Below the pieces are notes generated by a model. That model was not told the DNA's origin, did no database searches, and saw only the letters and a program-made list of their open reading frames with translations. Positions 27,740 to 36,975 of a stretch of 64,000 bases of DNA are shown piece after piece. Both the position numbers and the translations under genes were made by a program. Every line of letters starts with the position of its first letter. Within the stretch, counting starts at the first letter, position 1. Origin of the DNA: Zunongwangia profunda SM-A87 (GTDB lineage Bacteria; Bacteroidota; Bacteroidia; Flavobacteriales; Flavobacteriaceae). The stretch is taken from assembly GCF_000023465.1 (NCBI RefSeq), contig NC_014041.1:4021501-4085500 (forward strand). The letters are read 5' to 3'.

Positions 27740-28843
27740 ATGGCAACAGTTCTATTTGCCCTTTTTCTTCTATTCGCGGCAATTAATATAGGTTATTTTC
27801 TAGCTTTTTTTAATTTTTCGGGAGCAGCAACTTCTGAGGCCAAACCAGTAACATTTCCTGTTTCGGTAATTGTTTGCGCAAAAAATGAAGCTGAAAATTT
27901 ACAAAATTTCCTGCCTTCCATATTAGAGCAAGACTACCCTGATTTTGAGGTAATAGTTATTAACGACGCCTCTGCAGATCACACCCTGGATATTATTGAA
28001 GAATTTCAACAATTGGATCCCCGAATTAAAATCGTAAATGTTGTAAATAACGAAGCATTTTGGGCCAATAAAAAATACGCGCTTACACTGGGGATCAAAA
28101 AAGCGCAAAATGAGCATTTAATTTTTACCGATGCCGATTGTGCGCCTCAATCAATTCATTGGCTTAGACATATGGCCTCAGGATTTTCTGAAGAAAAATC
28201 TATCGTTTTAGGGTATGGTGGATACTTTCAATATAAAAAATCGTTTATCAATAAGTTAATACGTTTTGAAACGCTTTTAACTGCCATACAATATTTTTCT
28301 TACGCAAAACTTGGTAATCCCTATATGGGTGTAGGTAGAAATCTTGCCTATACCTCTAGCCAGTTTTATAAAATGAATGGTTTTGCCTCACACTTACAAG
28401 TTCGATCTGGCGACGATGATCTTTTTGTAAACGAGGCTGCCACCAATAATAACGTAGTGCTTTGCGATCATCAGGAAAGTATTACCAGAAGTGTACCCAA
28501 GACCAGTCTTTCTGGATGGTTTAGACAAAAAAGAAGACATGCCTCTGTAGCGAAATTTTATAAATCCAGGCATAAATTTTTATTAGGATTATTTTACGCC
28601 AGCAGATTGCTATTTTGGGTCTTGTTGATTATTCTATTGGTTTTTAAATTATACTGGCCGTTCACTTTAGGTGTCTTGGGATTAACTTTAATAATAGAAG
28701 GCATCGTCTATTTTCAGTCAGCTAAAAAATTAGATGAAAAAGATGTAATTTGGATATTTCCTATTCTCGAACCTTTCCTAATCCTAGCGCAATTAGGTAT
28801 ATTTATAGCAAACATTATTTCAAAACCCTCACATTGGAAATAA
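27740..28843 (+). CDS. Membrane-bound family 2 glycosyltransferase
   Basis: The 367-residue protein has an N-terminal membrane segment, a GT2 (GT-A fold) catalytic domain and C-terminal helices. Catalytic marks are VSVIVCAKNEAENLQNFLPS near 43-60, the DxD-like FTDADCAPQ near 130-138, an acceptor-side GDDDLFVNE near 226-234, and the QxxRW-like RQKRRHAS near 258-265. Three C-terminal membrane helices follow. It probably adds a sugar to a lipid or polysaccharide at the inner membrane face. It lies between a small membrane protein (6 bases) and a sigma factor that overlaps its 3' end. Confidence 0.88.
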   Translation: MATVLFALFLLFAAINIGYFLAFFNFSGAATSEAKPVTFPVSVIVCAKNEAENLQNFLPSILEQDYPDFEVIVINDASADHTLDIIEEFQQLDPRIKIVNVVNNEAFWANKKYALTLGIKKAQNEHLIFTDADCAPQSIHWLRHMASGFSEEKSIVLGYGGYFQYKKSFINKLIRFETLLTAIQYFSYAKLGNPYMGVGRNLAYTSSQFYKMNGFASHLQVRSGDDDLFVNEAATNNNVVLCDHQESITRSVPKTSLSGWFRQKRRHASVAKFYKSRHKFLLGLFYASRLLFWVLLIILLVFKLYWPFTLGVLGLTLIIEGIVYFQSAKKLDEKDVIWIFPILEPFLILAQLGIFIANIISKPSHWK

Positions 28844-29403
28844 ATCAGGAGTTATTATTACAAAAAATCCAAGAGGCAAAAAAAGGAAGCCAGTCGGCTT
28901 TTAACTATTTGCTTGATAAATTTTGGAACGATGTTTATGGATTCCAGCTAAAAAAAACACAAAATGAGTATGAAGCTGAAGACATTACCGTACAAACCTT
29001 TTCTAAAGCTTTTAAAAGATTAGAAACTTTTGACGAAAATTACTCGTTTAGTACTTGGCTTATTGCGATTTCTAAAAATATTCATGTAGACATCCTTCGG
29101 AAGAAAAACAGCCAGTTACGCATCAATACTATTTCTGAGTCAACTGATAAAGTAAATACGATTGTAGACGAAACACCTTCTATTGAGGACAAGCTCATTA
29201 CCGAACAAAACCTGGCACAACTCCTTCAGGATATCAAAAAATTAAAACCACATTATCAGGAAGTTTTAAACCTTCGGTTTTTTCAGGAGAAATCGTATAA
29301 AGAAATTTCAGAATCTTTGGGCGAACCTATGAATAATGTGAAGGTTAAATTATTAAGAGCCAAAAAATTACTTTCAGAAATTATTGAAGACCGAAAAAGC
29401 TAG
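28834..29403 (+). CDS. ECF-type RNA polymerase sigma factor
   Basis: About 189 residues. Sigma region 2 is present (SAFNYLLDKFWNDVYGFQLK, EAEDITVQTFSKAFKR, YSFSTWLIAISKNIHVDILR), as is region 4 (LKPHYQEVLNLRFFQEKSY, KEISESLGEPMNNVKVKLLR). Start choice: a TTG at 28834 overlaps the last codons of the glycosyltransferase and gives MEINQELLLQKIQEAKKG, as expected for the family. The first ATG of the frame (28750) would add 28 residues lying wholly inside the upstream gene. No anti-sigma gene follows; lipA is next. This suggests coupling to membrane-sugar functions instead of a FecR-type partner. Confidence 0.85.
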   Translation: MEINQELLLQKIQEAKKGSQSAFNYLLDKFWNDVYGFQLKKTQNEYEAEDITVQTFSKAFKRLETFDENYSFSTWLIAISKNIHVDILRKKNSQLRINTISESTDKVNTIVDETPSIEDKLITEQNLAQLLQDIKKLKPHYQEVLNLRFFQEKSYKEISESLGEPMNNVKVKLLRAKKLLSEIIEDRKS

Positions 29404-29453
29404 TTAAGTTTTTAAACTAGCTACGTCTAATTATGCAATTAGATAGAATATTG

Positions 29454-29461
29454 TATCTTTG
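29454..29461 (+). promoter_or_regulatory. -7 promoter element of lipA
   Basis: TATCTTTG, 17 bases before ATG 29479, is an exact TAnnTTTG match. A -33 box is not clear. Confidence 0.6.
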
Positions 29462-29478
29462 AAAAAGAGATTTTTGCT

Positions 29479-30357
29479 ATGAGTACAGAGACACTTACAC
29501 CTACAAAAACAACACCTAAAGGAAAACCAAAATGGCTTAGAGTTAAGCTTCCTACAGGTAAAAAATATACCGAATTACGTAGTCTTGTAGACAAATACGA
29601 CCTACACACTATCTGTACTTCGGGGAGTTGCCCGAATATGGGAGAATGCTGGAGCGAAGGCACTGCCACTTTTATGATTTTAGGTAATATTTGTACTCGC
29701 TCCTGCGGTTTTTGTGGTGTAAAAACCGGCAGACCGGAAACGGTAGATTGGGATGAGCCAGAAAAAGTAGCACGATCTATTAAATTAATGAAAATTAAGC
29801 ATGCGGTGGTGACAAGTGTCGATCGTGATGACTTAAAAGATATGGGATCTATCATTTGGGCCGAAACGGTAAAAGCGATTCGCCGTATGAATCCTGAAAC
29901 CACCCTTGAAACGCTTATCCCCGATTTCCAGGGAAATACAAGGAATATAGACCGTATCGTAGAAGTAGCTCCTGAAGTTGTTTCCCATAATATGGAAACC
30001 GTGCGTCGCTTAACCCGTGAAGTTAGAATTCAGGCAAAATACGATCGCTCCTTAGAAGTTCTACGCTATTTAAAAGATCAAGGTATTAATCGTACAAAAT
30101 CGGGAATTATGCTTGGTCTTGGCGAGACAGAAGAAGAAGTTATCCAAACGCTTCACGATCTTAAAGACGCTAACGTAGATGTGGTAACCATCGGGCAATA
30201 TTTACAACCCAGTAAACGCCACCTGCCTGTTAAGCAGTTTATCACTCCAGATCAATTTAAAAAATACGAAGCTATAGGTTTAGATTTAGGGTTTAGACAT
30301 GTAGAAAGTAGCGCACTGGTAAGATCTTCTTACAAAGCACAAAAGCATATTAACTAA
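29479..30357 (+). CDS. lipA: Lipoyl synthase
   Basis: The 292-residue radical-SAM enzyme inserts two sulfurs into protein-bound octanoate. The auxiliary cluster motif is complete (CTSGSCPNMGEC, three Cys near 47-58), and so is the radical-SAM motif (CTRSCGFC near 73-80). The family-typical sequences VTSVDRDDLKDMGS, ETLIPDFQGN, SHNMETV, IMLGLGETEEE and VTIGQYLQPS are all present, and the C-terminal RSSYKA supplies the auxiliary-cluster Ser. A TATCTTTG promoter element is just upstream. gap follows after 4 bases, so lipA and gap are probably co-transcribed. Confidence 0.97.
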   Translation: MSTETLTPTKTTPKGKPKWLRVKLPTGKKYTELRSLVDKYDLHTICTSGSCPNMGECWSEGTATFMILGNICTRSCGFCGVKTGRPETVDWDEPEKVARSIKLMKIKHAVVTSVDRDDLKDMGSIIWAETVKAIRRMNPETTLETLIPDFQGNTRNIDRIVEVAPEVVSHNMETVRRLTREVRIQAKYDRSLEVLRYLKDQGINRTKSGIMLGLGETEEEVIQTLHDLKDANVDVVTIGQYLQPSKRHLPVKQFITPDQFKKYEAIGLDLGFRHVESSALVRSSYKAQKHIN

Positions 30358-30361
30358 GAAA

Positions 30362-31360
30362 ATGCCTAAAATTAATCTTGGAATAAACGGTTTTGGCCGC
30401 ATTGGCCGAAATTTGTTTAGATTACTTATTGATCATCCTCAAATAAATGTAGTCGCGATAAACGACCTGGCCGATGCAAAAACATTAGCACATTTATTAA
30501 AGTATGATAGCATACATGGGATTTTTAATGCTAGCATTTCTGCACAAGAAAATAAGTTAATCGTAAACGGAAAAACGATCACTGTTTTTAACGAAAATCA
30601 TCCTTCTACAATCGATTGGAAGTCTACTGCAGTAAATGTAGTGGTCGAAGCTACCGGAAAGTTTAAAACGCGACCAGAACTCGAAAAGCACCTAAAAGGA
30701 TCCGTAAACAAAGTAATCTTATCGGTTCCACCACAGGACGACAGCATTAAAATGGTGGTTCTAGGAGTAAATGATAATATTTTGGACGGTAGCGAAGACA
30801 TTATTTCAAATGCATCCTGTACTACCAATAATGCAGCACCCATGCTAAAGCTTATTCATGAAAATTTTCAAGTTGAGCAAGCTTATATCACCACAGTACA
30901 TTCGTTTACTTCAGATCAAAGTTTACATGACCAGCCACATCGGGATTTAAGACGTAGCCGTGCGGCAACACAGTCTATTATTCCTACCACAACCGGAGCT
31001 GCCAAAGCACTAACCAGTATCTTCCCTTATTTAAATGATGTTATTGGAGGCTGCGGTATTAGAGTTCCAGTACCCAACGGATCACTTACGGATATGACAA
31101 TCAATGTTTCGAAATCAACTTCCATAGCAGCAGTAAACAGGATTTTCAAAACAGCGGCAGAAACTAGTTTAAAAGGCATCTTAAGTTATACTGAAGATCC
31201 CATTGTTTCTAAAGATATCTCTGGAAACACTCATTCTTGCGTTTTTGATGCTCAAATGACATCTGTAATCGATGGTAAATTAATCAAGCTTATTGGCTGG
31301 TACGATAATGAAATTGGATATTCAAGCAGGTTGATAGATTTAATTTCAACTTTCTATTAA
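30362..31360 (+). CDS. gap: Glyceraldehyde-3-phosphate dehydrogenase, type I
   Basis: The 332-residue enzyme has the NAD-binding INGFGRIGRNLFRLL at 4-20, the catalytic Cys in SNASCTTNNAAP near 152 and the His of TTVHSFTSDQ near 178. SRAATQSIIPTTTGAAKAL and the C-terminal WYDNEIGYSSRL are also typical. The FND-type residue at the end of beta-2 is replaced by INDLADAKTLAHL (Asp present, usually NAD preference). This is the glycolytic, phosphorylating enzyme; a second gap gene may exist elsewhere. It lies 4 bases after lipA. Confidence 0.95.
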   Translation: MPKINLGINGFGRIGRNLFRLLIDHPQINVVAINDLADAKTLAHLLKYDSIHGIFNASISAQENKLIVNGKTITVFNENHPSTIDWKSTAVNVVVEATGKFKTRPELEKHLKGSVNKVILSVPPQDDSIKMVVLGVNDNILDGSEDIISNASCTTNNAAPMLKLIHENFQVEQAYITTVHSFTSDQSLHDQPHRDLRRSRAATQSIIPTTTGAAKALTSIFPYLNDVIGGCGIRVPVPNGSLTDMTINVSKSTSIAAVNRIFKTAAETSLKGILSYTEDPIVSKDISGNTHSCVFDAQMTSVIDGKLIKLIGWYDNEIGYSSRLIDLISTFY

Positions 31361-31403
31361 TTTAAGTATCTTTAGTTCCAATTTTAAGCCGTTTAGCTAT
31401 AAA

Positions 31404-33635
31404 ATGGATAAATTAAAGCTTACGTATATCCTGCTTTTTTCGTGCTTTTTAATTTTTTCATCTAGTGCCCAAAATCAGAACAGAGAAGAAATTACCCGTC
31501 AAATTGATAGCCTGCTAAGGAGTGCAGAACTTTCTGTAAACAGATATGAATTCGACAAAGCCAAAAATGAACTTAACCGATCATTAGAATTAGCCAAGGA
31601 CAGTAATCATAAGAGGTATGTTGCTTTAAGCAGTAGTATATCCTCCAAACTCGATTATATTCGTCATAATTACAGTGATGCTACAACGTCACTAAATAGA
31701 GCTATCGCCATCCAAAGAGAAATTATGGATGAGACCGGTCTTGCTTACAGCTATCTTAGTTTCTCTAAAATCTTAATTTCCCAGCAAGAACGGCAGCGCG
31801 CCATCGATTATTTAAATCTATCTGAAAGTCATTATAAAAACTCTAAGGAAAAAAACCTACAGGATTACCTAGCTCTTTTAAACCTGCAACGCGCTATTTT
31901 ATTTTTAAATTTAGATGAACAACCTAATAAGGCTTTTTTATATTTAAAGGAAGCCCGAAAAAATTTAGATTCCCTTTCCAATCCCTACGAGTATGCCCGG
32001 CTTCACTATTATTTAGCCAAAACAGAACTGAGTAGGAACAATTTTGATGCGGCCATTCGCTCTGCGAATATTTCTTTGGCCATTTCAGAGCAGCATGAAT
32101 TTAATGGCATGATTATGAGCTGTTATGAAATTCTTAGCCAGATCTATGAATATAAAGGGGATAGTTTGGAGGCGCTGCAATATTTAAAACTTTCGAATAT
32201 TGAAAGAGATAATATCTTTGATATTAATAAAAAAGCTCTGGCGCAAGATCATTATAGCAAATATGGTCGTGATGCACTTAAAAGCGAAATCAAGGAACTT
32301 TCTGCTCAAAAAGAAGAAAACGAGCGTTCTTTAAAAGTAAATAAGCTTACCACCATTTTAAGCGTGGCCCTTATCACCATTCTGTCTTTACTTACTTTAT
32401 CGTTATATAAAAACAACAATCTTAGAGCCAGAGCCAATGGTTTACTACAAAAGAAAAACCGTGAACTTACTTTAGCGAAAGAAAATGCTGAAAGAGCAAC
32501 TACAGCCAAGGCACAATTTTTAAGCACCATAACACACGAGCTAAGAACTCCGCTTTACGCTGTTACAGGCTTAACACACTTACTGCTAGAAGAAAATCCT
32601 ACACCTAATCAAAAAGAACACCTTAATTCTTTAAAATTTTCAGGGGAATATTTGTTGAGTTTAATCAATAACATTTTAGATCTCAACAAACTTGAAGCAA
32701 ACAAAGTGGAGATTATAAACTCTTCCTTCGACCTAAAAAAGAGAATTTCTGATGTATTGATAGCCCTTAAAAATTCGGCTGACGATAAGAATAATAAAAT
32801 CCATTTCGACTTTGAAAAAACAATTCCAAATAGATTAAAAGGAGACCCATTAAAACTATCACAAATTTTAATCAATCTCATCGGGAACTCTATTAAGTTT
32901 ACTGAAGACGGAAACATATGGATAAAAGTTGGTCTTCTAAAACAGGTTAAAGATGAAGTATTGCTCCATTTTGAAATCGAAGATAACGGCGAAGGAATTT
33001 CTAAAGAAAAGCAAAAAGCAATTTTCGAGAATTTTACCCAGGGCTCTACACAAATCAACCGCAAATTTGGGGGCACCGGCCTTGGACTTTCTATTGTTAA
33101 GAACCTACTTAGTTTAATGGAAAGTGAGATTAGTCTGGAAAGCGATTTAGGAAAAGGCTCTAAATTCTCTTTCGATTTAAAATTTGGAATTGTTGAACCG
33201 GCTTTAAACACTGAGGAGCAACAAGAAGAAAAACCGGCTACAAAACAAGATTATCTGGAAGGCAAAGAGATATTGGTGGTAGAGGATAACAAGATTAACC
33301 AGATGATCACTAAAAAAATTATAGAAAAAAATAAAGCAATTTGTAGAGTTGCCGATAATGGTAGTACCGCCATCGAAATGGTTAGAGAAGGAAGCTTCAA
33401 CCTTATCCTAATGGATATTCATATGCCGGGAATTAGCGGTATTGAAGCCACAAAAGAGATTAGAAAATTTAATACTGAAATACCGATTATCGCTCTAACC
33501 GCAGTAACCTTAGATGAAAATCTTGATGAATTTTACCTTAATGGTTTTAATGATATCATTCCGAAACCTTATAAAACTGAAGAGTTCTTTGCTAAGATCA
33601 ATAAGTATCTAGCCAAACAGGAATCCAAAACTTAA
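31404..33635 (+). CDS. Hybrid sensor histidine kinase with TPR sensor domain
   Basis: The 743-residue protein starts with a signal peptide (SSSAQ). A periplasmic array of TPR-like helices follows (about 30-305). A membrane helix lies near 314-336. The kinase core has HisKA ITHELRTPLYAVTGL (His near 377), the N box LINLIGNSIKF near 490, and G boxes DNGEGIS and GGTGLGLSIVKNL. A receiver domain (ILVVEDNKINQMI near 622, phospho-Asp in LILMDIHMPG near 671, Lys in PKPYKTEEF) completes it. Phosphate probably passes from His to the internal Asp and then to an outside partner; no separate regulator gene is adjacent. This architecture is common in Bacteroidota. Confidence 0.92.
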   Translation: MDKLKLTYILLFSCFLIFSSSAQNQNREEITRQIDSLLRSAELSVNRYEFDKAKNELNRSLELAKDSNHKRYVALSSSISSKLDYIRHNYSDATTSLNRAIAIQREIMDETGLAYSYLSFSKILISQQERQRAIDYLNLSESHYKNSKEKNLQDYLALLNLQRAILFLNLDEQPNKAFLYLKEARKNLDSLSNPYEYARLHYYLAKTELSRNNFDAAIRSANISLAISEQHEFNGMIMSCYEILSQIYEYKGDSLEALQYLKLSNIERDNIFDINKKALAQDHYSKYGRDALKSEIKELSAQKEENERSLKVNKLTTILSVALITILSLLTLSLYKNNNLRARANGLLQKKNRELTLAKENAERATTAKAQFLSTITHELRTPLYAVTGLTHLLLEENPTPNQKEHLNSLKFSGEYLLSLINNILDLNKLEANKVEIINSSFDLKKRISDVLIALKNSADDKNNKIHFDFEKTIPNRLKGDPLKLSQILINLIGNSIKFTEDGNIWIKVGLLKQVKDEVLLHFEIEDNGEGISKEKQKAIFENFTQGSTQINRKFGGTGLGLSIVKNLLSLMESEISLESDLGKGSKFSFDLKFGIVEPALNTEEQQEEKPATKQDYLEGKEILVVEDNKINQMITKKIIEKNKAICRVADNGSTAIEMVREGSFNLILMDIHMPGISGIEATKEIRKFNTEIPIIALTAVTLDENLDEFYLNGFNDIIPKPYKTEEFFAKINKYLAKQESKT

Positions 33636-33747
33636 TTTGATCATTAAAATTTGTTTAAAGAAAGGGCTATTCTTTATATGCTATAGAAAAGACCTGAATA
33701 ATTTGAATTGGCAACAAAGATTGTACGTTCTAAATTTATTATTTATA

Positions 33748-34749
33748 CTACTCCTTAAATTCAGTTATAAACCTATTAACCCTGTTTAAAAACTGTTCTT
33801 CATTTTCTACAAACGCAGTTTCTATAGGTAAATAATAAAGCGGAACGGTTATGTTGTCTTTTAAACGCATAAAATCCTTCTCGGTGGTAAGAATACATTC
33901 TTTGGTATTCAACTGCGCTATTTCTACTTCGGTAAAGTTGTGATGGTCTGGAAATTTTCGATGCTCAAAGTGTACATTTTTGGCTTTTAAATATTTAGTA
34001 AAAGGCGCTGGTTTAGCAATCCCCGTTACCACTGTAATAGTATCACACAATTCGCTTAATGGATACTGATTTTCACCATCTGAAATAGTTTCAGCATATT
34101 GAATAGTAGAGAAAAATAAATTTTGATATTGTTTAATTTGAAGCTTAAACCTTATGTGCTCTCTTTCTTTAAGCGTAATGTTTTGAGGACATTTAGTAAC
34201 GATAATCACCTGTGCCCTATCCGCACCAGAATAAGTTTCTCGAAGATTTCCGGTAGGCAATAAAAAATCATTAGCATAAAGATCACCATAAGCGGTTAGT
34301 AAAATATTAAAACCAGCTTTTACTTTTCGATGCTGAAAAGCATCGTCTAAAAGCACAATTTCTGCATGTTTTTTCCTCAATTCTGCAATACCATTTCTAC
34401 GATCGGCATCTACGGCTACCATAACCTCTGTAAATTTATTTTTAAATTGTAAAGGTTCATCTCCGGTTTGTATAGCTTTCTCCTTCCCATTCAACAACAA
34501 AAACCCATCTGTCGATCTTTTATACCCTCTACTCAAAACCGCAATGTTTTTATAGGTCAATTTACGTAGTAAGTATTCTATCATTGGTGATTTTCCTGTG
34601 CCGCCCGTACTTATATTCCCCACGCAAATGACCGGAAAATCATAACTGGTACTGTTTAAAATCCCGGCATCAAAAAATTTGTTTCTAAACCATACAACTA
34701 TACCATAAACAACGGCAAAAGGAAAAAGGAATTTTCGTAGTAAATCCAT
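33748..34749 (-). CDS. lpxK: Tetraacyldisaccharide 4'-kinase
   Basis: The 333-residue enzyme phosphorylates the lipid A precursor at the 4' position. A short N-terminal membrane region (LRKFLFPFAVVYGIVVWFRN) precedes the variant P-loop VGNISTGGTGKSPMIEYLL near 42-60. VLSRGYKR, LLDDAFQHR and LPTGNLRE are family landmarks, and the C-terminal half is a second alpha/beta domain. The length is normal. It lies on the minus strand, divergent from the Nif3 gene across 184 bases. Confidence 0.95.
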   Translation of the reverse strand: MDLLRKFLFPFAVVYGIVVWFRNKFFDAGILNSTSYDFPVICVGNISTGGTGKSPMIEYLLRKLTYKNIAVLSRGYKRSTDGFLLLNGKEKAIQTGDEPLQFKNKFTEVMVAVDADRRNGIAELRKKHAEIVLLDDAFQHRKVKAGFNILLTAYGDLYANDFLLPTGNLRETYSGADRAQVIIVTKCPQNITLKEREHIRFKLQIKQYQNLFFSTIQYAETISDGENQYPLSELCDTITVVTGIAKPAPFTKYLKAKNVHFEHRKFPDHHNFTEVEIAQLNTKECILTTEKDFMRLKDNITVPLYYLPIETAFVENEEQFLNRVNRFITEFKE

Positions 34750-34769
34750 ATAAGGCAGGCTATAATATT

Positions 34770-34777
34770 TATCTTTG
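34770..34777 (+). promoter_or_regulatory. Possible -7 promoter element upstream of the Nif3 gene
   Basis: TATCTTTG is an exact consensus match in the lpxK-Nif3 divergent gap. It would give the Nif3 transcript a leader of about 150 bases. Confidence 0.4.
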
Positions 34778-34933
34778 AATCTTAATTTTGCTAAGCGTTA
34801 TAGTTTTTCGCATTAAAGCTATAGCGATTTAAAAAATCGTATTCACTTTAGCATCAATACATCGCTTCTAAAGTTACCCGATCTTTACTGAATTAGCAAA
34901 AAGAGCTAAAAAAGGCAATTAAAATTTAAAAAT

Positions 34934-36028
34934 ATGATTATTCAGGATATCATAAAAGAAATTGAGGAATTTGCTCCTTTAAATTATGCTGAAGACTTTG
35001 ATAACGTAGGCCTTTTGGTAGGTGATAAAACCGCTGTAGTTACCGGAGCACTTATCACCTTAGATACGCTTGAAGCTACCGTAGACGAGGCTATTAGCAA
35101 GAATTGTAATCTTATTGTAAGTTTTCATCCTATTATATTTTCCGGACTCAAAAAAATTACTGGAAAAAATTATGTAGAGCGTGTTGTTTTAAAGGCCATA
35201 AAGAATGATATCGCAATATATGCAATCCATACTGCTTTAGATAACCAGTATAAAGGAGTTAATGATATGATCTGTGAAAAAATTGGACTCATAAACCGTG
35301 AAATCTTAATTCCCAAAAAAAACAGTATCAAAAAACTACTCACCTTTGTACCTGCAGATGATGCTGAAAAAGTTCGAAAAGCGATCTTTGATGCAGGTGG
35401 AGGCAGTATTGGAAACTATGACAACTGTAGTTTTAATGTAAATGGAACGGGAAGTTTTAAAGGAAACACCTCCTCTAATCCTGTGATTGGAGAACGCGGA
35501 AGCCTTCACTTTGAAAAAGAAACTCAAATTGGTATCACATTCCCGGCTCATTTAGAAGGCAACATTCTAAATGCTTTATTTACTTCCCATCCTTATGAAG
35601 AAGTAGCTTACGAGATTACCAGTCTGGAAAATAGCAACCAGCATCTTGGGATGGGAATGATTGGTGAATTAGAAAAACCGCAGGAAGAAAAAGCCTTTCT
35701 AAAAACAATAAAATCAACTTTTAAAACCGGCTGTCTACGCCATTCAGAATTATTAGAAAAGCCGATAAAAAAAGTGGCTGTTTTGGGTGGTAGTGGCGCT
35801 TTTGCGATCGAAAATGCGAAAAAAGCAGGGGCAGATGTGTACATCACAGCAGATTTAAAATATCACGACTTTTATAAAGCCGAGAAAAATATAGTGCTGG
35901 CCGATATTGGACACTATGAAAGCGAACAATTTACAAAAAATTTACTATATTCTTTTTTAACGAAAAAATTTAGTAATTTTGCACTTATTTTAGCAGAGAC
36001 AAATAGCAATCCTATCAAGTATATTTAA
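34934..36028 (+). CDS. Nif3-like dinuclear metal-centre protein (YqfO type)
   Basis: The 364-residue protein has the two halves of the NIF3/DUF34 fold. The N-terminal metal ligands are in IVSFHPIIFSGLKKI and AIHTALDNQ; the C-terminal ligands are in DLKYHDFYKA and DIGHYESEQF. Between them sits a CutA/PII-like insert (about 135-250: LLTFVPADDAEKVRKAIFDA, YDNCSFNVNGTGSF, TSHPYEEVAYEI). That insert defines the YqfO subgroup, compared with the short E. coli YbgI. The biochemical role is unsettled; GTP cyclohydrolase-like and scaffold roles have been proposed. It is in an operon with the coiled-coil gene 2 bases downstream. Confidence 0.9.
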   Translation: MIIQDIIKEIEEFAPLNYAEDFDNVGLLVGDKTAVVTGALITLDTLEATVDEAISKNCNLIVSFHPIIFSGLKKITGKNYVERVVLKAIKNDIAIYAIHTALDNQYKGVNDMICEKIGLINREILIPKKNSIKKLLTFVPADDAEKVRKAIFDAGGGSIGNYDNCSFNVNGTGSFKGNTSSNPVIGERGSLHFEKETQIGITFPAHLEGNILNALFTSHPYEEVAYEITSLENSNQHLGMGMIGELEKPQEEKAFLKTIKSTFKTGCLRHSELLEKPIKKVAVLGGSGAFAIENAKKAGADVYITADLKYHDFYKAEKNIVLADIGHYESEQFTKNLLYSFLTKKFSNFALILAETNSNPIKYI

Positions 36029-36030
36029 GT

Positions 36031-36810
36031 ATGGCAAAGAAAAATGATCTTACTGTAGAAGAGAAGTTAAGAGCTTTATACGATCTTCAGTTGGTAGATT
36101 CCAGAATTGATGAAATTCGAAACGTGAGAGGCGAACTTCCTTTAGAGGTACAGGATTTAGAAGATGAAGTAGCCGGATTGAATAAACGTTTACAAAAATT
36201 AGACGGTGATATCGAGGTGATCAACAACGATATCAAGAATAAGAAAAATCTTATCGACGAGTCTAAAACTACTATCAAAAAATATTCTGAGCAGCAAAAA
36301 AATGTTCGTAACAACCGTGAATTTAACGCTTTAAGCAAAGAAGTTGAATATCAGGAATTAGAAATCGAACTTGCTGAAAAACACATCAAGGAATATAAAG
36401 TTCAGATTGAGCAAAAGAAACAGGTGATCGAACAAACTAAAGAACGATTAAAAGATCGCCAGGCACATTTAGATCACAAAAAAGGTGAACTTGATGCCAT
36501 CCTCGCCGAAACTGAAAAAGAAGAGCAGGCGCTTATTGACAGATCTGAACAGTACGAAAATGAGATCGACGCTCGTTTAGTAAAAGCTTACAAACGTATT
36601 CGTAGCAATGTAAAGAATGGATTGGCAATTGTACCGGTAGAACGCGGTGCTTCAGGAGGTTCTTACTTCACCATTCCACCACAGGTTATTATGGAAATTG
36701 CTGGTAGAAAGAAAATTATTACCGATGAGCACAGTGGCCGTATCCTTGTTGATGAAGATTTAGCAAAAGAAGAAAAAGAAAAAATGGATCAACTTTTCCA
36801 TAGCATGTAA
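36031..36810 (+). CDS. Coiled-coil protein of the C4-type zinc-ribbon (DUF164) family lacking the cysteines
   Basis: The 259-residue protein is almost all long heptad coiled coil (about 10-185, e.g. LNKRLQKLDGDIEVINNDIK) followed by the family C-terminal domain. In most members that domain has two CxxC pairs. Here the same framework reads GASGGSYFTIPPQVIMEIAG, then EHSGRILVD, with Ser, Gly, Asp or His at the Cys places, so no zinc can be bound there. Conserved pairing with the Nif3/YqfO gene is known in many bacteria and is seen here with a 2-base gap. A TAATTTTG element at 35974-35981 inside the Nif3 gene may give an extra promoter. A strong terminator follows. Confidence 0.85.
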   Translation: MAKKNDLTVEEKLRALYDLQLVDSRIDEIRNVRGELPLEVQDLEDEVAGLNKRLQKLDGDIEVINNDIKNKKNLIDESKTTIKKYSEQQKNVRNNREFNALSKEVEYQELEIELAEKHIKEYKVQIEQKKQVIEQTKERLKDRQAHLDHKKGELDAILAETEKEEQALIDRSEQYENEIDARLVKAYKRIRSNVKNGLAIVPVERGASGGSYFTIPPQVIMEIAGRKKIITDEHSGRILVDEDLAKEEKEKMDQLFHSM

Positions 36811-36833
36811 TCGCTTAAAAGCTGATTAATATT

Positions 36834-36878
36834 AAAAAAACTGCTTAAAAATATTGAATATTTTTAAGCAGTTTTTTT
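36834..36878 (+). terminator. Strong terminator of the Nif3 operon
   Basis: An 18-bp A/T-rich stem (AAACTGCTTAAAAATATT with its complement) is flanked by A and T runs, so it may work in both directions. Confidence 0.9.
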
Positions 36879-36975
36879 ATGCATTCAATCCATCAATCCC
36901 ATTGATTAACAAGGATTTCACAATAATAAGTGCGCAAAAAGTTAACTTTACTGTATAACTAGTACTCATAATTTA

